A DNA stretch of 64,000 nt from Idiomarina ramblicola. Lineage in GTDB: Bacteria > Pseudomonadota > Gammaproteobacteria > Enterobacterales > Alteromonadaceae. A model generated the notes under the pieces. That model was not told the origin of the DNA, did not search any database, and saw only the letters and a list, made by a program, of their open reading frames with translations. Below are positions 21,711 through 29,858 of the stretch, piece by piece. The position numbers and the translations under genes are program-made. The stretch is taken from NCBI RefSeq assembly GCF_003987255.1, contig NZ_PIQC01000003.1, positions 372,001 through 436,000 of the forward strand, written 5' to 3'. How positions within the stretch are numbered: position 1 is the first letter of the stretch; each line of letters opens with the position of its first letter.

Positions 21711-21734
21711 CCACTATTATCCACAAATCCCCAC
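21711..21734 (-). promoter_or_regulatory. MraZ operator: three GTGG repeats with 10-bp spacing
   Basis: Read on the minus strand, GTGG occurs at 21734-21731, 21724-21721 and 21714-21711, exactly 10 bp apart, so all face the same side of the helix. MraZ of E. coli is known to bind TGGG-type direct repeats with this spacing upstream of mraZ. Further GTGGGA words occur at 21696-21691 (overlapping the ribosome-binding site) and 21766-21761 (promoter spacer). The core lies just downstream of the predicted transcription start. Confidence 0.75.
21717..21725 (+). promoter_or_regulatory. Perfect DnaA-box 9-mer in the mraZ leader
   Basis: TTATCCACA on the plus strand is identical to the strongest E. 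coli DnaA-binding sequence. It overlaps the middle MraZ repeat and lies between the predicted start site and the mraZ ATG. A single 9-mer is expected by chance about once in two windows of this size, so function is unproven. Confidence 0.4.
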
Positions 21735-21742
21735 AATGTTAC

Positions 21743-21772
21743 AGTCTAGGTGTCACTCTTTCCCACTGTCAA
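21743..21772 (-). promoter_or_regulatory. Predicted dcw operon (mraZ) promoter
   Basis: On the minus strand a perfect -35 TTGACA (21772-21767) is followed after 18 bases by TAGACT (21748-21743). Transcription would start near 21736, immediately before the GTGG repeats, leaving a leader of about 48 bases. The arrangement matches the known E. coli Pmra promoter with its downstream MraZ site. Confidence 0.7.
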
Positions 21773-21788
21773 GAAAAAACCTCTTTAT

Positions 21789-21816
21789 TTGTCAGGCCTT
21801 CACAGAAATTTACATT
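21789..21816 (+). promoter_or_regulatory. Predicted promoter of the GGDEF-EAL gene
   Basis: TTGTCA (21789-21794), a 16-base spacer and TACATT (21811-21816) on the plus strand form a moderate sigma-70 promoter. It is divergent from and about 17 bases away from the mraZ promoter, so the two could interfere. Confidence 0.4.
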
Positions 21817-21910
21817 AAGCAGTTGATGCTACGTGCAAAATAGTTTTCTACTAGGGGCTGTATTATTTTTATGCGATACTCATTTCAGTTCAGGCAGGCA
21901 GCGATACTCA

Positions 21911-24046
21911 ATGAAACGCTACTTATTTGTTATTTTTTTAAGCTTTTGCATTCTGGTGACTGGCGTTTTTTGGTTTGCGGAGAATCAGCACGCCCAGGTT
22001 GTGGAATCACGTAAGCGGGTAGCTACGGAGCGCCTAGGCAAGCTTCGGGCCGCTTTGGAAGGGCAGATCAATTCGTCATTAGCCACAGCCCGTGCGCTAC
22101 AGGCGGAAGTGAAAATTTCTCCGGATATTTCAGCCGAGCGTTATCAACTCCTTATGCAAGAGCTTATTTCCGACGATCTTCCTGTACGCCATGTCGCATT
22201 GGCCCCCAATCTGATCATTAAATTTGTGTACCCGTTAGCACCGAACCAGAAGGCTTTAGGTTTTGATTACCGTACCTCTCCAGAACAGTTCAAGGCGGTA
22301 CAGGAAGCCATTCAACGAAAACGCATTTTTATTGACGGTCCGGTTAATCTTATACAAGGGGGGTGGGCCCTAATTGCACGCGCTCCCGTCTTTATTGAGA
22401 GCAAATTGTGGGGCGTTATTGCGGTCGTCATTGATATCGAAAAGCTGCTGATTAGTAGCGGTCTGGATTCTGTAGATGACTACCTTTTCGCATTAAAAAA
22501 ACAAAACGGCAACGGTTCTGCCTTATTCGATTTTGGTGACGCATCACTCTGGAGTCAAGATTACGTTGCTATTGAAATAGACGTATCCACCGGTAAATGG
22601 GTGCTGGCTCTTGCACCAAAAAATCATGTTTGGGCCGAGCGAAACAACATTTATTGGATCATCGTTATTGCTGGTTTATCCCTCTCTTTTTTGATGATTG
22701 CCTTCATGTATAACTTAGTAACGGCACAAAGTCGTTTACGATCGGCATTGACAACAATTGACCATCAAGCGCATTTTGACCCAATTACCGATTTACCCAA
22801 CCGCCGTGCCTTTGTCGACTATCTTAATCAGTTAACCCAAAAAGGTCGGGAGCAGCACTTCGCGATTTTGTTTATCGACCTTGATCATTTTAAAGAGGTC
22901 AACGATAGCCTCGGTCATGATGCCGGTGATGATTTATTAGTTTCTGTTGCTGAGCGTTTAAGAAGCCAGTTGCGTGGTACTGACTTCATTGCGCGAATTG
23001 GTGGTGATGAATTTGTCGTGGTGATAAACCGATTTACTTCACACCAGGTGATCAATGATTTAGCCACTCAAATTAACCACCACTTGAGTGACCCCTTCAG
23101 CTTACGTCAGAACCAAATACAAACAACCTGCAGCATTGGTATTGCGCTTTATCCAGACGATGGCTTACAAGCAGCCGAGCTATTAAAAAATGCCGACCTT
23201 GCCATGTACGCAGCTAAAACAGCCGGTCGACGCACACATTATTTCTTTAACGACGAACTACGAGAGCAAACCGAGCGCCAAAACGCTATTCACAACCGAA
23301 TGCGTAATGGTCTCAAACAACACGAGTTCTATCTGGTGTATCAACCGATAGTCGATTTCAGCACCGGCAAAATCAGTAAGTGCGAAGCGTTATTACGCTG
23401 GCAAGATGAAAACGGCAACCACATTTCGCCCGCAGAGTTTATCCCTGTTGCCGAACGCACCGGGCTTATCCACGAATTGGGCCAGTTTGTTTTGGAGCAA
23501 GCCTGTATCGACTGGACCCTGGTGCATAAGTCAGGGTACCCAATTGAAGTGTCGATTAACCGTTCAGAACGCGAACTGAACGATATGGAAGCGGCTAAAC
23601 AATGGTTGTCCTGTATTAAACAGCACAACATTCCCAGCTCGAGTATCACTTTTGAAATTACCGAGTCGTTATTGATGAGTAATAAGCAGCGCCAGTTACA
23701 GATTTTGCACTATCTACGTTCGCAAGGTGTGCAATTGGCTATCGATGACTTTGGTACGGGTTATTCCAGTATGAATTATTTACAACGCTACCCGGTAGAT
23801 TATTTAAAAATTGACCGCAGTTTTTTAAATCACGCGCCCGATGACCGGATACAGGTAGCCTTGCTGGATGCATTATTGCGAGTTGCCAGGGCACTCGATA
23901 TTGATGTTATTGCCGAGGGTGTAGAAACCAAACAGCAATGGGAGCTGTTGCAGCAACAGCAATGCGACTTCGCGCAAGGGTATTTTATTAGTGAGCCACT
24001 GCCACTGAAGGAATTACTCGAGTTTTTACGTCGATGGCAATTCTAA
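21911..24046 (+). CDS. Membrane-bound GGDEF-EAL cyclic di-GMP protein with periplasmic sensor region
   Basis: The protein (711 residues from the ATG at 21911; a GTG at 21833 could add 26) has a membrane helix at about 4-20. A periplasmic region of about 220 residues (CHASE-like in layout, family not recognised) ends in a second helix near 251-273. A diguanylate cyclase domain has an intact RIGGDEFVVV, and an EAL phosphodiesterase domain has CEALLRW, FEITES, DDFGTGYSS and AEGVET. Both catalytic motif sets look complete, so net activity cannot be predicted. The usual asparagine motif after the EAL motif reads VSINRSERE. It sits alone between mraZ (divergent) and rnpB (convergent), separate from any chemotaxis or pilus genes. 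Confidence 0.92.
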   Translation: MKRYLFVIFLSFCILVTGVFWFAENQHAQVVESRKRVATERLGKLRAALEGQINSSLATARALQAEVKISPDISAERYQLLMQELISDDLPVRHVALAPNLIIKFVYPLAPNQKALGFDYRTSPEQFKAVQEAIQRKRIFIDGPVNLIQGGWALIARAPVFIESKLWGVIAVVIDIEKLLISSGLDSVDDYLFALKKQNGNGSALFDFGDASLWSQDYVAIEIDVSTGKWVLALAPKNHVWAERNNIYWIIVIAGLSLSFLMIAFMYNLVTAQSRLRSALTTIDHQAHFDPITDLPNRRAFVDYLNQLTQKGREQHFAILFIDLDHFKEVNDSLGHDAGDDLLVSVAERLRSQLRGTDFIARIGGDEFVVVINRFTSHQVINDLATQINHHLSDPFSLRQNQIQTTCSIGIALYPDDGLQAAELLKNADLAMYAAKTAGRRTHYFFNDELREQTERQNAIHNRMRNGLKQHEFYLVYQPIVDFSTGKISKCEALLRWQDENGNHISPAEFIPVAERTGLIHELGQFVLEQACIDWTLVHKSGYPIEVSINRSERELNDMEAAKQWLSCIKQHNIPSSSITFEITESLLMSNKQRQLQILHYLRSQGVQLAIDDFGTGYSSMNYLQRYPVDYLKIDRSFLNHAPDDRIQVALLDALLRVARALDIDVIAEGVETKQQWELLQQQQCDFAQGYFISEPLPLKELLEFLRRWQF

Positions 24047-24057
24047 CGCAGGAAATA

Positions 24058-24412
<355 letters not shown>

Positions 24413-24418
24413 CGGAGG

Positions 24419-24447
24419 ATTCTACGCTGCGACAGGCGTTAACTCAA
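24419..24447 (-). promoter_or_regulatory. rnpB promoter
   Basis: TTGAGT (24447-24442) and TAGAAT (24424-24419) on the minus strand are spaced by 17 bases, placing the start site near 24412, exactly at the base of helix P1. The promoter begins 9 bases after the rsmI stop codon. Confidence 0.75.
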
Positions 24448-24455
24448 TCTTTGTT

Positions 24456-25310
24456 TCACTCCTTATTTTTATTATCTAACGCCCACTGATAAAGCACATT
24501 TTTTCGTTCGTCATGAATTTTAGCCGTCATAGCGGCGGCTTTCTTTAACGGCAACTCTTCTAGCAGCAATAATAACGTGCGCTTAGCGGCTTCTCCGGGC
24601 CCGTCACTGCTTTCCGTTTCCGGCGGCAAGGGCGCTATCAATAACACCATTTCACCGCGCTGCTGGTTCGTATCATCCGTTAAAGCTTGCAGTAACTCCG
24701 CCGCACTGCCACTTAAATAGGTTTCAAACTGTTTGGTGAGCTCGCGAGCAAGCACGAGTTTCCGAGCTTTACCTAACACCGCATCCATATCGGCTAAAGT
24801 GTGCAAAATTCGGTGAGGACTTTCATAGACCACAACCGTTCGCGTTTCAGTTCGCAACTGCTCGAGTTTAGCCCGCCGCTGCTGTGGCTTGGAAGGAAAA
24901 AAGCCTTCAAAAGAAAATCGGTCCGTGGGTAATCCGGCCGCCGATAAAGCAACAGTCACAGCACAAGCGCCCGGTAAGGCGATGACTTTTAGACCTTGTT
25001 CGCGGCAACGATGTACCAGTACATAGCCCGGATCGTTGATTAACGGCGTTCCAGCGTCACTCACCAATGCCAGTGAATCCCCTTGCTGCAAACGTTCGAT
25101 AACCGCATCCGCACGTTGACTTTCGTTGTGCTCATGCAGTGCAAAGACGTCATTCTGTATTCCATAGTGCTGCATAAGTTTGCGTGTATGCCGCGTATCC
25201 TCGGCTGCAATAGCGGCAACCTCTGCTAATGTTTTTAATGCTCTTTCCGTTATATCACCCAAGTTACCGATAGGGGTTGGTACGATATAAAGAATGCCTT
25301 GCTCTGCCAT
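24456..25310 (-). CDS. rsmI: 16S rRNA (cytidine(1402)-2'-O)-methyltransferase RsmI
   Basis: RsmI 2'-O-methylates C1402 of 16S rRNA and complements RsmH. The start at 25310 (MAEQGILYIVPTPIGNLGD) gives 284 residues; the frame stays open upstream but matches nothing of the family. Tetrapyrrole-methylase-fold motifs are visible: VPTPIGNLGDIT, AEDTRHTRKLM, SDAGTPLINDPGY and LPGACAVTVALSAAGLP. It is divergent from lpoA and followed by rnpB. Confidence 0.96.
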   Translation of the reverse strand: MAEQGILYIVPTPIGNLGDITERALKTLAEVAAIAAEDTRHTRKLMQHYGIQNDVFALHEHNESQRADAVIERLQQGDSLALVSDAGTPLINDPGYVLVHRCREQGLKVIALPGACAVTVALSAAGLPTDRFSFEGFFPSKPQQRRAKLEQLRTETRTVVVYESPHRILHTLADMDAVLGKARKLVLARELTKQFETYLSGSAAELLQALTDDTNQQRGEMVLLIAPLPPETESSDGPGEAAKRTLLLLLEELPLKKAAAMTAKIHDERKNVLYQWALDNKNKE

Positions 25311-25323
25311 AATCAGTCTCTGT

Positions 25324-25352
25324 TTGTTTCCAACGTCAATGCCGTTTATAGT
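25324..25352 (+). promoter_or_regulatory. Predicted lpoA promoter
   Basis: TTGTTT (25324-25329) and TATAGT (25347-25352) are separated by 17 bases on the plus strand, placing the start about 27 bases before the GTG chosen for lpoA. The same bases read on the minus strand contain TATAAA, so a divergent rsmI promoter may overlap. Confidence 0.5.
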
Positions 25353-25385
25353 ATCACCGAACAGGCACCAAAGCGGAACCTTACA

Positions 25386-27251
25386 GTGTTTAGAACTCAT
25401 TCATTCGTATTTTTAGCCTTACTGGCTCTGCTGGTACTTACTCAGTGTACATCAGCACCTGATCAGCAAACCCAAGAGCCTGCAGAGACGGCTGATGTCA
25501 CTGATCATGATCTGAGCTTAACTGAAGAAAAGTCCGCACAGGACTGGTTGGAAGAAGCCCACAATGCAGCTAACGATGTTGCGCAACACTCCGCCCTGGT
25601 ACGTGCCGCTAACGCATTCCAAAACGAACAAAGGTGGCAACAGGCAGCCGCAGTTTTATCTCAGCTGAGTTCGCAAAAAATCACTCATCACAGTCAAAAG
25701 TATTACCGTTTGGCAAAAGCTCGTTGGGCAGCTGAACAACAGCAGTGGCCAAAAGTTGAAGAAGAGCTCGAGGGAATACCAACACAGTTTAACCAACGCG
25801 AATTCCGTTCTCTTAGTTTGCAATTGCTATCGCAAGCCGCTTACCAGCGGCAGGATTACTGGAAAGCACTTGTCTGGCAAGTCGATGCACAACGCTTTGC
25901 TGCGCAACTAAACGCTGAAACCATCTGGTCCGTTGCGCGCCAAATTACCGCATCTCAACTTCCGCAACAACGCCCTAATGACGTCGCTCTGGCCGGCTGG
26001 TGGCGACTGGTAGACTTTCATCACCAGGCTATGACCCACCCGGGCAGTCTTACGGGTTATCTGGACCAATGGCTGCAGAGTTATACGGATCACGACGCGG
26101 TAACATTAGTAGAGAGCTGGCAGAAACCACAAACTGAGGCTTCCAAAGGTATTGCCTCAGAATCAACCATCGCTGTTTTACTGCCACTATCGGGTCGGTA
26201 TCAGCAACAGGGCCAGGCTATCCGCGATGGTATTATTGCTCGCACGGGTGAAACAAACGATCTTCAAGTCGTTTTTATTGATAGTGAAAAAGAGGACATT
26301 GAAGCCCACAAAGCACAAATACAGTCCATTAATCCGGTAGGTATTATTGGTCCCCTATTAAAAGAGAACGTAGCGGCCTGGGCCACGCAACCACTGCCGG
26401 AAGTTCCTCAGGTATTCCTCAACCAAGTTGATGAAAGCTCAGTAAAACAATCATCCACCAACGTTTTTTTCGCACTAAGCCCAGATACCGAAGCTCGGCA
26501 GGCGGCGCAACGAGTCAATCAGCAGTTTACAGAATCCAAAAGCGCCTTGGTGATTGCGGCAGATACATCCGGTGGTCAGAGAATGGTTGATGCTTTTAAA
26601 TCGAGCTGGAGTAACGACAAAGCGGGCGAGCCAACCGTTTCTTACTTTTCTGAACGCGGCGATATGAAAGCAACGGTTGAGAATTCACTGGGATTAACCG
26701 ACAGTCAACAGCGTATTCGTACCGTAAAAATTGCCGCCGGTAAAATTATTGTTGAAGAACAAGAGCGCAGCCGCCGCGACATTAGCGCTATTTACCTGCC
26801 CGGAAACCTACAACAAACGCGTCTGTTAAAACCCTTTATTGATGTCAGCGTTTCACCTTTTGCTGAGCCTATACCGGTCTATGCCAGCTCAGCCACTCAT
26901 GAATTAAAAAACCGTTTAGGCGATCCCGATCTTAACGGCATTATCTTTTCCGATATTCCCTGGTTGGTGGCAAACTCCGGGAAAAATATCCTTTTAAGTC
27001 AGTGGCTTGAACTGCGTAACGGATGGGGACTTTCACTTGCCCGTCTAACCGCTATGGGCTATGACAGCGTTTCACTGATACAACGCCTGGAAATGATGCG
27101 ACGGATGCCGGGACTGACCTGGTCAGGTCTTAGCGGAAACCTTCATATTGACGATGCCGTGGTCCAGCGCGAGCTTATTTGGGCTACCTTTAGCAAAGGA
27201 GAAATCACCTTAGCAGAGGGGTCTAGTAATGCAGGAAGTCGCTACCGGTAA
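25386..27251 (+). CDS. lpoA: Penicillin-binding protein activator LpoA (outer-membrane lipoprotein)
   Basis: LpoA stimulates the peptidoglycan synthase PBP1a from the outer membrane. I chose the GTG at 25386 (GGAA ten bases before it), giving a signal sequence MFRTHSFVFLALLALLVLTQ followed by the lipid-attachment Cys at residue 21, and 621 residues in all. An N-terminal helical TPR-like half (about 60-250) is followed by a periplasmic-binding-protein-like half starting at IAVLLPLSGRYQQQGQAIRD. It leads the lpoA-yraN-diaA-dolP unit and overlaps yraN by 23 bases. Glutamine directly before the Cys is unusual for a lipobox. Confidence 0.93.
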   Translation: MFRTHSFVFLALLALLVLTQCTSAPDQQTQEPAETADVTDHDLSLTEEKSAQDWLEEAHNAANDVAQHSALVRAANAFQNEQRWQQAAAVLSQLSSQKITHHSQKYYRLAKARWAAEQQQWPKVEEELEGIPTQFNQREFRSLSLQLLSQAAYQRQDYWKALVWQVDAQRFAAQLNAETIWSVARQITASQLPQQRPNDVALAGWWRLVDFHHQAMTHPGSLTGYLDQWLQSYTDHDAVTLVESWQKPQTEASKGIASESTIAVLLPLSGRYQQQGQAIRDGIIARTGETNDLQVVFIDSEKEDIEAHKAQIQSINPVGIIGPLLKENVAAWATQPLPEVPQVFLNQVDESSVKQSSTNVFFALSPDTEARQAAQRVNQQFTESKSALVIAADTSGGQRMVDAFKSSWSNDKAGEPTVSYFSERGDMKATVENSLGLTDSQQRIRTVKIAAGKIIVEEQERSRRDISAIYLPGNLQQTRLLKPFIDVSVSPFAEPIPVYASSATHELKNRLGDPDLNGIIFSDIPWLVANSGKNILLSQWLELRNGWGLSLARLTAMGYDSVSLIQRLEMMRRMPGLTWSGLSGNLHIDDAVVQRELIWATFSKGEITLAEGSSNAGSRYR

Positions 27252-27579
27252 AAGAGCCGAATTACTCACCGCCGAATTTCTGGAAAAGCATAACCTTACA
27301 ATTATTTGCAAAAATTACCGCATCGATGGTGGCGAAATTGATATTATAGCTCGTGAAGGTATTTACTGGGTGTTTTGCGAAGTTAAATATCGACAACACG
27401 AAAACTTTGCTGCCGTATTAGAGCAAATTCAGCCACAGCAGTGCCGCCGGATTCGGCATACAGCTCGTTATTATTTGCTCAGTAATAATATCGATGAACA
27501 TACCGCCGCTATACGTTTTGATGTTATCGCTATAGTTGGTCAGCCAACAAGAATTGAATGGTTTAAGGACGCATTCTGA
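27229..27579 (+). CDS. yraN: UPF0102 endonuclease-like protein YraN
   Basis: The 116-residue product belongs to the UPF0102 family with a restriction-endonuclease-like fold; its cellular role is unsettled. The active-site pattern GGEIDIIAREG...VFCEVKYR (about residues 38-62) keeps the Asp and the ExK pair. The ATG lies inside the 3' end of lpoA and the stop is two bases before diaA, so the four genes from lpoA to dolP are probably cotranscribed. Confidence 0.93.
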   Translation: MQEVATGKRAELLTAEFLEKHNLTIICKNYRIDGGEIDIIAREGIYWVFCEVKYRQHENFAAVLEQIQPQQCRRIRHTARYYLLSNNIDEHTAAIRFDVIAIVGQPTRIEWFKDAF

Positions 27580-27581
27580 CT

Positions 27582-28124
27582 ATGAATGACGAGTTAATTA
27601 AAGCGCTCTTTACAGAGAGTATCCAGACACAAATTTCCGCTGTTGAGAGCCTGACAGATGAGATGGCAACCACCGTCGAACTGTTAGTGGCCAACCTGCT
27701 AAATGGGCAGCGTGTATTTTGCTGCGGCGACCGCACAACCGGAGTCATCGCTCAGCACTTTTCTAATCTTATGACTGACGGTATGAAACTGGAACGCCCT
27801 CCTTTTCCTGTACTGGCCCTAAATGCAGGAAAGCAAAAGCAGCTGGCGGCCCTGGGTCAGGCAAGTGATATTTTGCTGGTTATCGCTGATAATCAAGAGA
27901 ACGAAGAACTCACTGCTATTATGGAAACCGCTATCAGTCGCGATATGTTGATTATCGCCTTAACCGGAGAAGGCAACGATTCTGTTTCCGGCCTGTTAGG
28001 TGCTAATGACATTGAATTAAGGGTTCCCAGTTTAAATCCAGCCCGTATACTGGAAACTCAGTTGTTTATCGTTCATGGTCTATGTGAACAAATCGAAAAT
28101 ACTATTTTTCCGCAGGAGCACTGA
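27582..28124 (+). CDS. diaA: DiaA-like SIS-domain protein, DnaA-associating (shortened)
   Basis: DiaA of E. coli is a tetrameric SIS protein that binds DnaA and promotes timely initiation. This 180-residue homologue keeps the N-terminal FTESIQTQI and the C-terminal NTIFPQE; the latter corresponds to the segment reported to contact DnaA (Leu190/Phe191). Compared with my recollection of the E. coli protein (196 residues), about 16 residues are missing after LALNAG, around residues 85-90, and the sugar-phosphate loop reads CGDRTTG instead of CGNGTSA. Position between yraN and dolP supports orthology. It could be a non-sugar-binding variant. Confidence 0.85.
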   Translation: MNDELIKALFTESIQTQISAVESLTDEMATTVELLVANLLNGQRVFCCGDRTTGVIAQHFSNLMTDGMKLERPPFPVLALNAGKQKQLAALGQASDILLVIADNQENEELTAIMETAISRDMLIIALTGEGNDSVSGLLGANDIELRVPSLNPARILETQLFIVHGLCEQIENTIFPQEH

Positions 28125-28705
28125 TGCATATGACATTATCTAAATCCGTTTTGCCCGTCATTTTTATCAGCTTATTGAGCTTACAAGGCTGCGCGGCGGT
28201 TGCCGTCGGTGCTGCCGCAGTTGGCATATCATCGGCTACTGACCCACGCACGATAGGAACCCAAGTTGACGACCAGACGATAGAAATGAAAGCGAATGCA
28301 AAATTAGGAAGTGACGAGCAGCTTGAAGACTCTCGTGTCGCTGCTATTAGCTATGACACCAACGTTTTATTAGTTGGTCAGGTACCAAGTGAAGCGTTAA
28401 AAAGAAGAGCAGAAGACGTCATCAGAGATACCAACGGCATCAATAAGATTTTCAATCAATTACGCATTGGGTCAAAAGCCTCAGCATCTGTTCGCGCAGG
28501 AGATAGCTGGATAACCAGCAAAGTAAAACTTAAATTCGCTAACAACAAGTCAATTGATGCCACCAACATTAAAGTGGTCACAGAAAATGCGGAAGTCTTT
28601 TTACTGGGTCACGTAAGTCAGGCAGAAGCGGATGCAGCCGTTGAAGTTGCCAGAAATGTTGAAGGGGTCGAGCGGGTAATTAAAGCACTAACCATTAAGC
28701 GTTAG
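28124..28705 (+). CDS. dolP: Dual BON-domain outer-membrane lipoprotein DolP
   Basis: DolP (YraP) is a lipoprotein that binds anionic phospholipids at the division site and supports outer-membrane integrity. The 193-residue product has a signal peptide ending in LLSLQGC (lipidated Cys near residue 24). A small-residue linker AAVAVGAAAVGISSATDPR follows, then two BON domains at about 50-118 and 125-190. The ATG shares a base with the diaA stop (TGATG) and follows AGGAG. A strong hairpin spans the 3' end. Confidence 0.94.
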   Translation: MHMTLSKSVLPVIFISLLSLQGCAAVAVGAAAVGISSATDPRTIGTQVDDQTIEMKANAKLGSDEQLEDSRVAAISYDTNVLLVGQVPSEALKRRAEDVIRDTNGINKIFNQLRIGSKASASVRAGDSWITSKVKLKFANNKSIDATNIKVVTENAEVFLLGHVSQAEADAAVEVARNVEGVERVIKALTIKR

Positions 28706-28711
28706 TGCTTT
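28682..28711. terminator. Bidirectional hairpin between dolP and sspB
   Basis: AAAGCACTAAC (28682-28692) and GTTAGTGCTTT (28701-28711) form a perfect 11-bp stem with an 8-base loop. It overlaps the last codons of dolP and ends six bases before the sspB stop. The stem's AAA/TTT edges give short T-runs in both directions, so it could end both convergent transcripts. Confidence 0.7.
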
Positions 28712-28716
28712 CAATT

Positions 28717-29124
28717 TTACTTAACAACTTTTAAGTTGGGTTTTTTCTTAGCCGTTTTTTGCTCTGTTTCAGTGCTGCCCTGCTCTTCTTCAGGCTCAGG
28801 CATCTTATCAAGCTCAGGCTCAGCTTCAAACATTGCACCAGCTCCATTTTCACGAGCATAAATCGCTAAAGCGGCGGTCATTGGAACAATCACTTGCATA
28901 GGTTGCCCACCAAAGCGCGCGCTAAAGCGAACTTCATGATCAGCTAACTGCAAGCCCTGCACTGCTGTCGGCGAAATGTTAAGAACAATTTGGCCTTCGC
29001 TGACAAAGTTTTGCGGCACAACAGTACCAACAATGGTTGCATCAACAACCAAATGCGGCGTCAGATCATTATCAACAATCCACTCGTACAACCCACGAAG
29101 CAGATAGGGTCTTTTCGGCGTCAT
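28717..29124 (-). CDS. sspB: ClpXP adaptor SspB
   Basis: SspB delivers SsrA-tagged peptides, and RseA in E. coli, to ClpXP. The 135-residue protein has the compact substrate-binding domain starting PKRPYLLRGLYEWIVDN, with HVDA-type strand HLVVDATI. A flexible acidic linker (EPEEEQGSTETEQ) follows, and the C-terminal ClpX-docking motif KKPNLKVVK is intact. It follows sspA by 26 bases, as in most gammaproteobacteria. Confidence 0.96.
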   Translation of the reverse strand: MTPKRPYLLRGLYEWIVDNDLTPHLVVDATIVGTVVPQNFVSEGQIVLNISPTAVQGLQLADHEVRFSARFGGQPMQVIVPMTAALAIYARENGAGAMFEAEPELDKMPEPEEEQGSTETEQKTAKKKPNLKVVK

Positions 29125-29150
29125 AGCACTACTCCTCGACGTCGATGAAA

Positions 29151-29774
29151 TTAATGACGGGCGAGCTCTTTCTCTTCTTCTGTTAAAGAGTCTTGGAACG
29201 TTTTACGTTCAAATAAACGTACCATATATTGCTTGATCTCTTTCGCGCCCTGACCCTCTAAATCAATACCGTAAGCCGGCAAGCGCCATAATAGAGGGGC
29301 TAAATAGCAATCAACCAAGCTGAACTCTTCACTCATGAAATACGGCGTATCAGCAAATATTGGCGCCAAAGAAAGAATGCCTTCTTTCAACTCCTGCCTT
29401 GCTTGCGCGTCGCCCTTCTGAATTTTCTCAGCTAAGCTGTACCAGTCACGCTCGATTCGATACATCATAAGACGACTCGTGCCACGGGCAACCGGGTATA
29501 CCGGCATCAGCGGAGGATGTGGGAAACGCTCATCAAGATATTCCATGATAATTTGCGCGTTATAAAGTACGAGTTCGCGGTCAACGAGAGTCGGCTTAGC
29601 CTCTGGGTACGGGTTAAGCTGTAACAGATCCTCCGGCGTACTTTCGTCGGTCACATACGTAATTTCGACACCAACACCTTTCTCAGCTAACACCAGACGT
29701 ACCTGATGACTCTTTAAGTCATCCTTTCCTGAATATAACGTCATTACTGAGCGTTTATTTGCTGCAACAGCCAT
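29151..29774 (-). CDS. sspA: Stringent starvation protein SspA
   Basis: SspA is a GST-fold protein that binds RNA polymerase and alters promoter use in starvation and acid stress. The 207-residue product has the thioredoxin-like N-terminal half (VMTLYSGKDDLKSHQVRLVL, about 10-85) and a helical C-terminal half. The family segment PHPPLMPVYPVARGTSRLM is present near residue 90. No convincing independent promoter was seen in the 84-base gap after petC, where a terminator lies, so expression may come by read-through. Confidence 0.96.
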   Translation of the reverse strand: MAVAANKRSVMTLYSGKDDLKSHQVRLVLAEKGVGVEITYVTDESTPEDLLQLNPYPEAKPTLVDRELVLYNAQIIMEYLDERFPHPPLMPVYPVARGTSRLMMYRIERDWYSLAEKIQKGDAQARQELKEGILSLAPIFADTPYFMSEEFSLVDCYLAPLLWRLPAYGIDLEGQGAKEIKQYMVRLFERKTFQDSLTEEEKELARH

Positions 29775-29801
29775 TCCTTTCTCCAGATAATATCAACGGC
29801 A

Positions 29802-29823
29802 AAAGGGTGGCAAGCCACCCTTT
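29802..29823 (-). terminator. Terminator after petC
   Basis: On the minus strand AAAGGGTGG and CCACCCTTT form a 9-bp stem around CTTG, followed by T and GCCGTTG. The stem is strong and the T-run short. It separates the bc1 genes from sspA-sspB. Confidence 0.65.
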
Positions 29824-29858
29824 CTTGAGTCGTTGTCTAACAGACTGATAAGCCCTGA

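Noticed and set aside
23466-23474. Second DnaA-box-like word TTATCCACG
   Set aside because: One mismatch, inside the EAL domain coding sequence; expected by chance.
29775-29800. TATTAT (minus strand, 29792-29787) as a promoter for sspA
   Set aside because: It would give a leader of only a few bases with no room for the GGAGAAAGGA ribosome-binding sequence, and the -35 would lie in the petC terminator with 15-base spacing.
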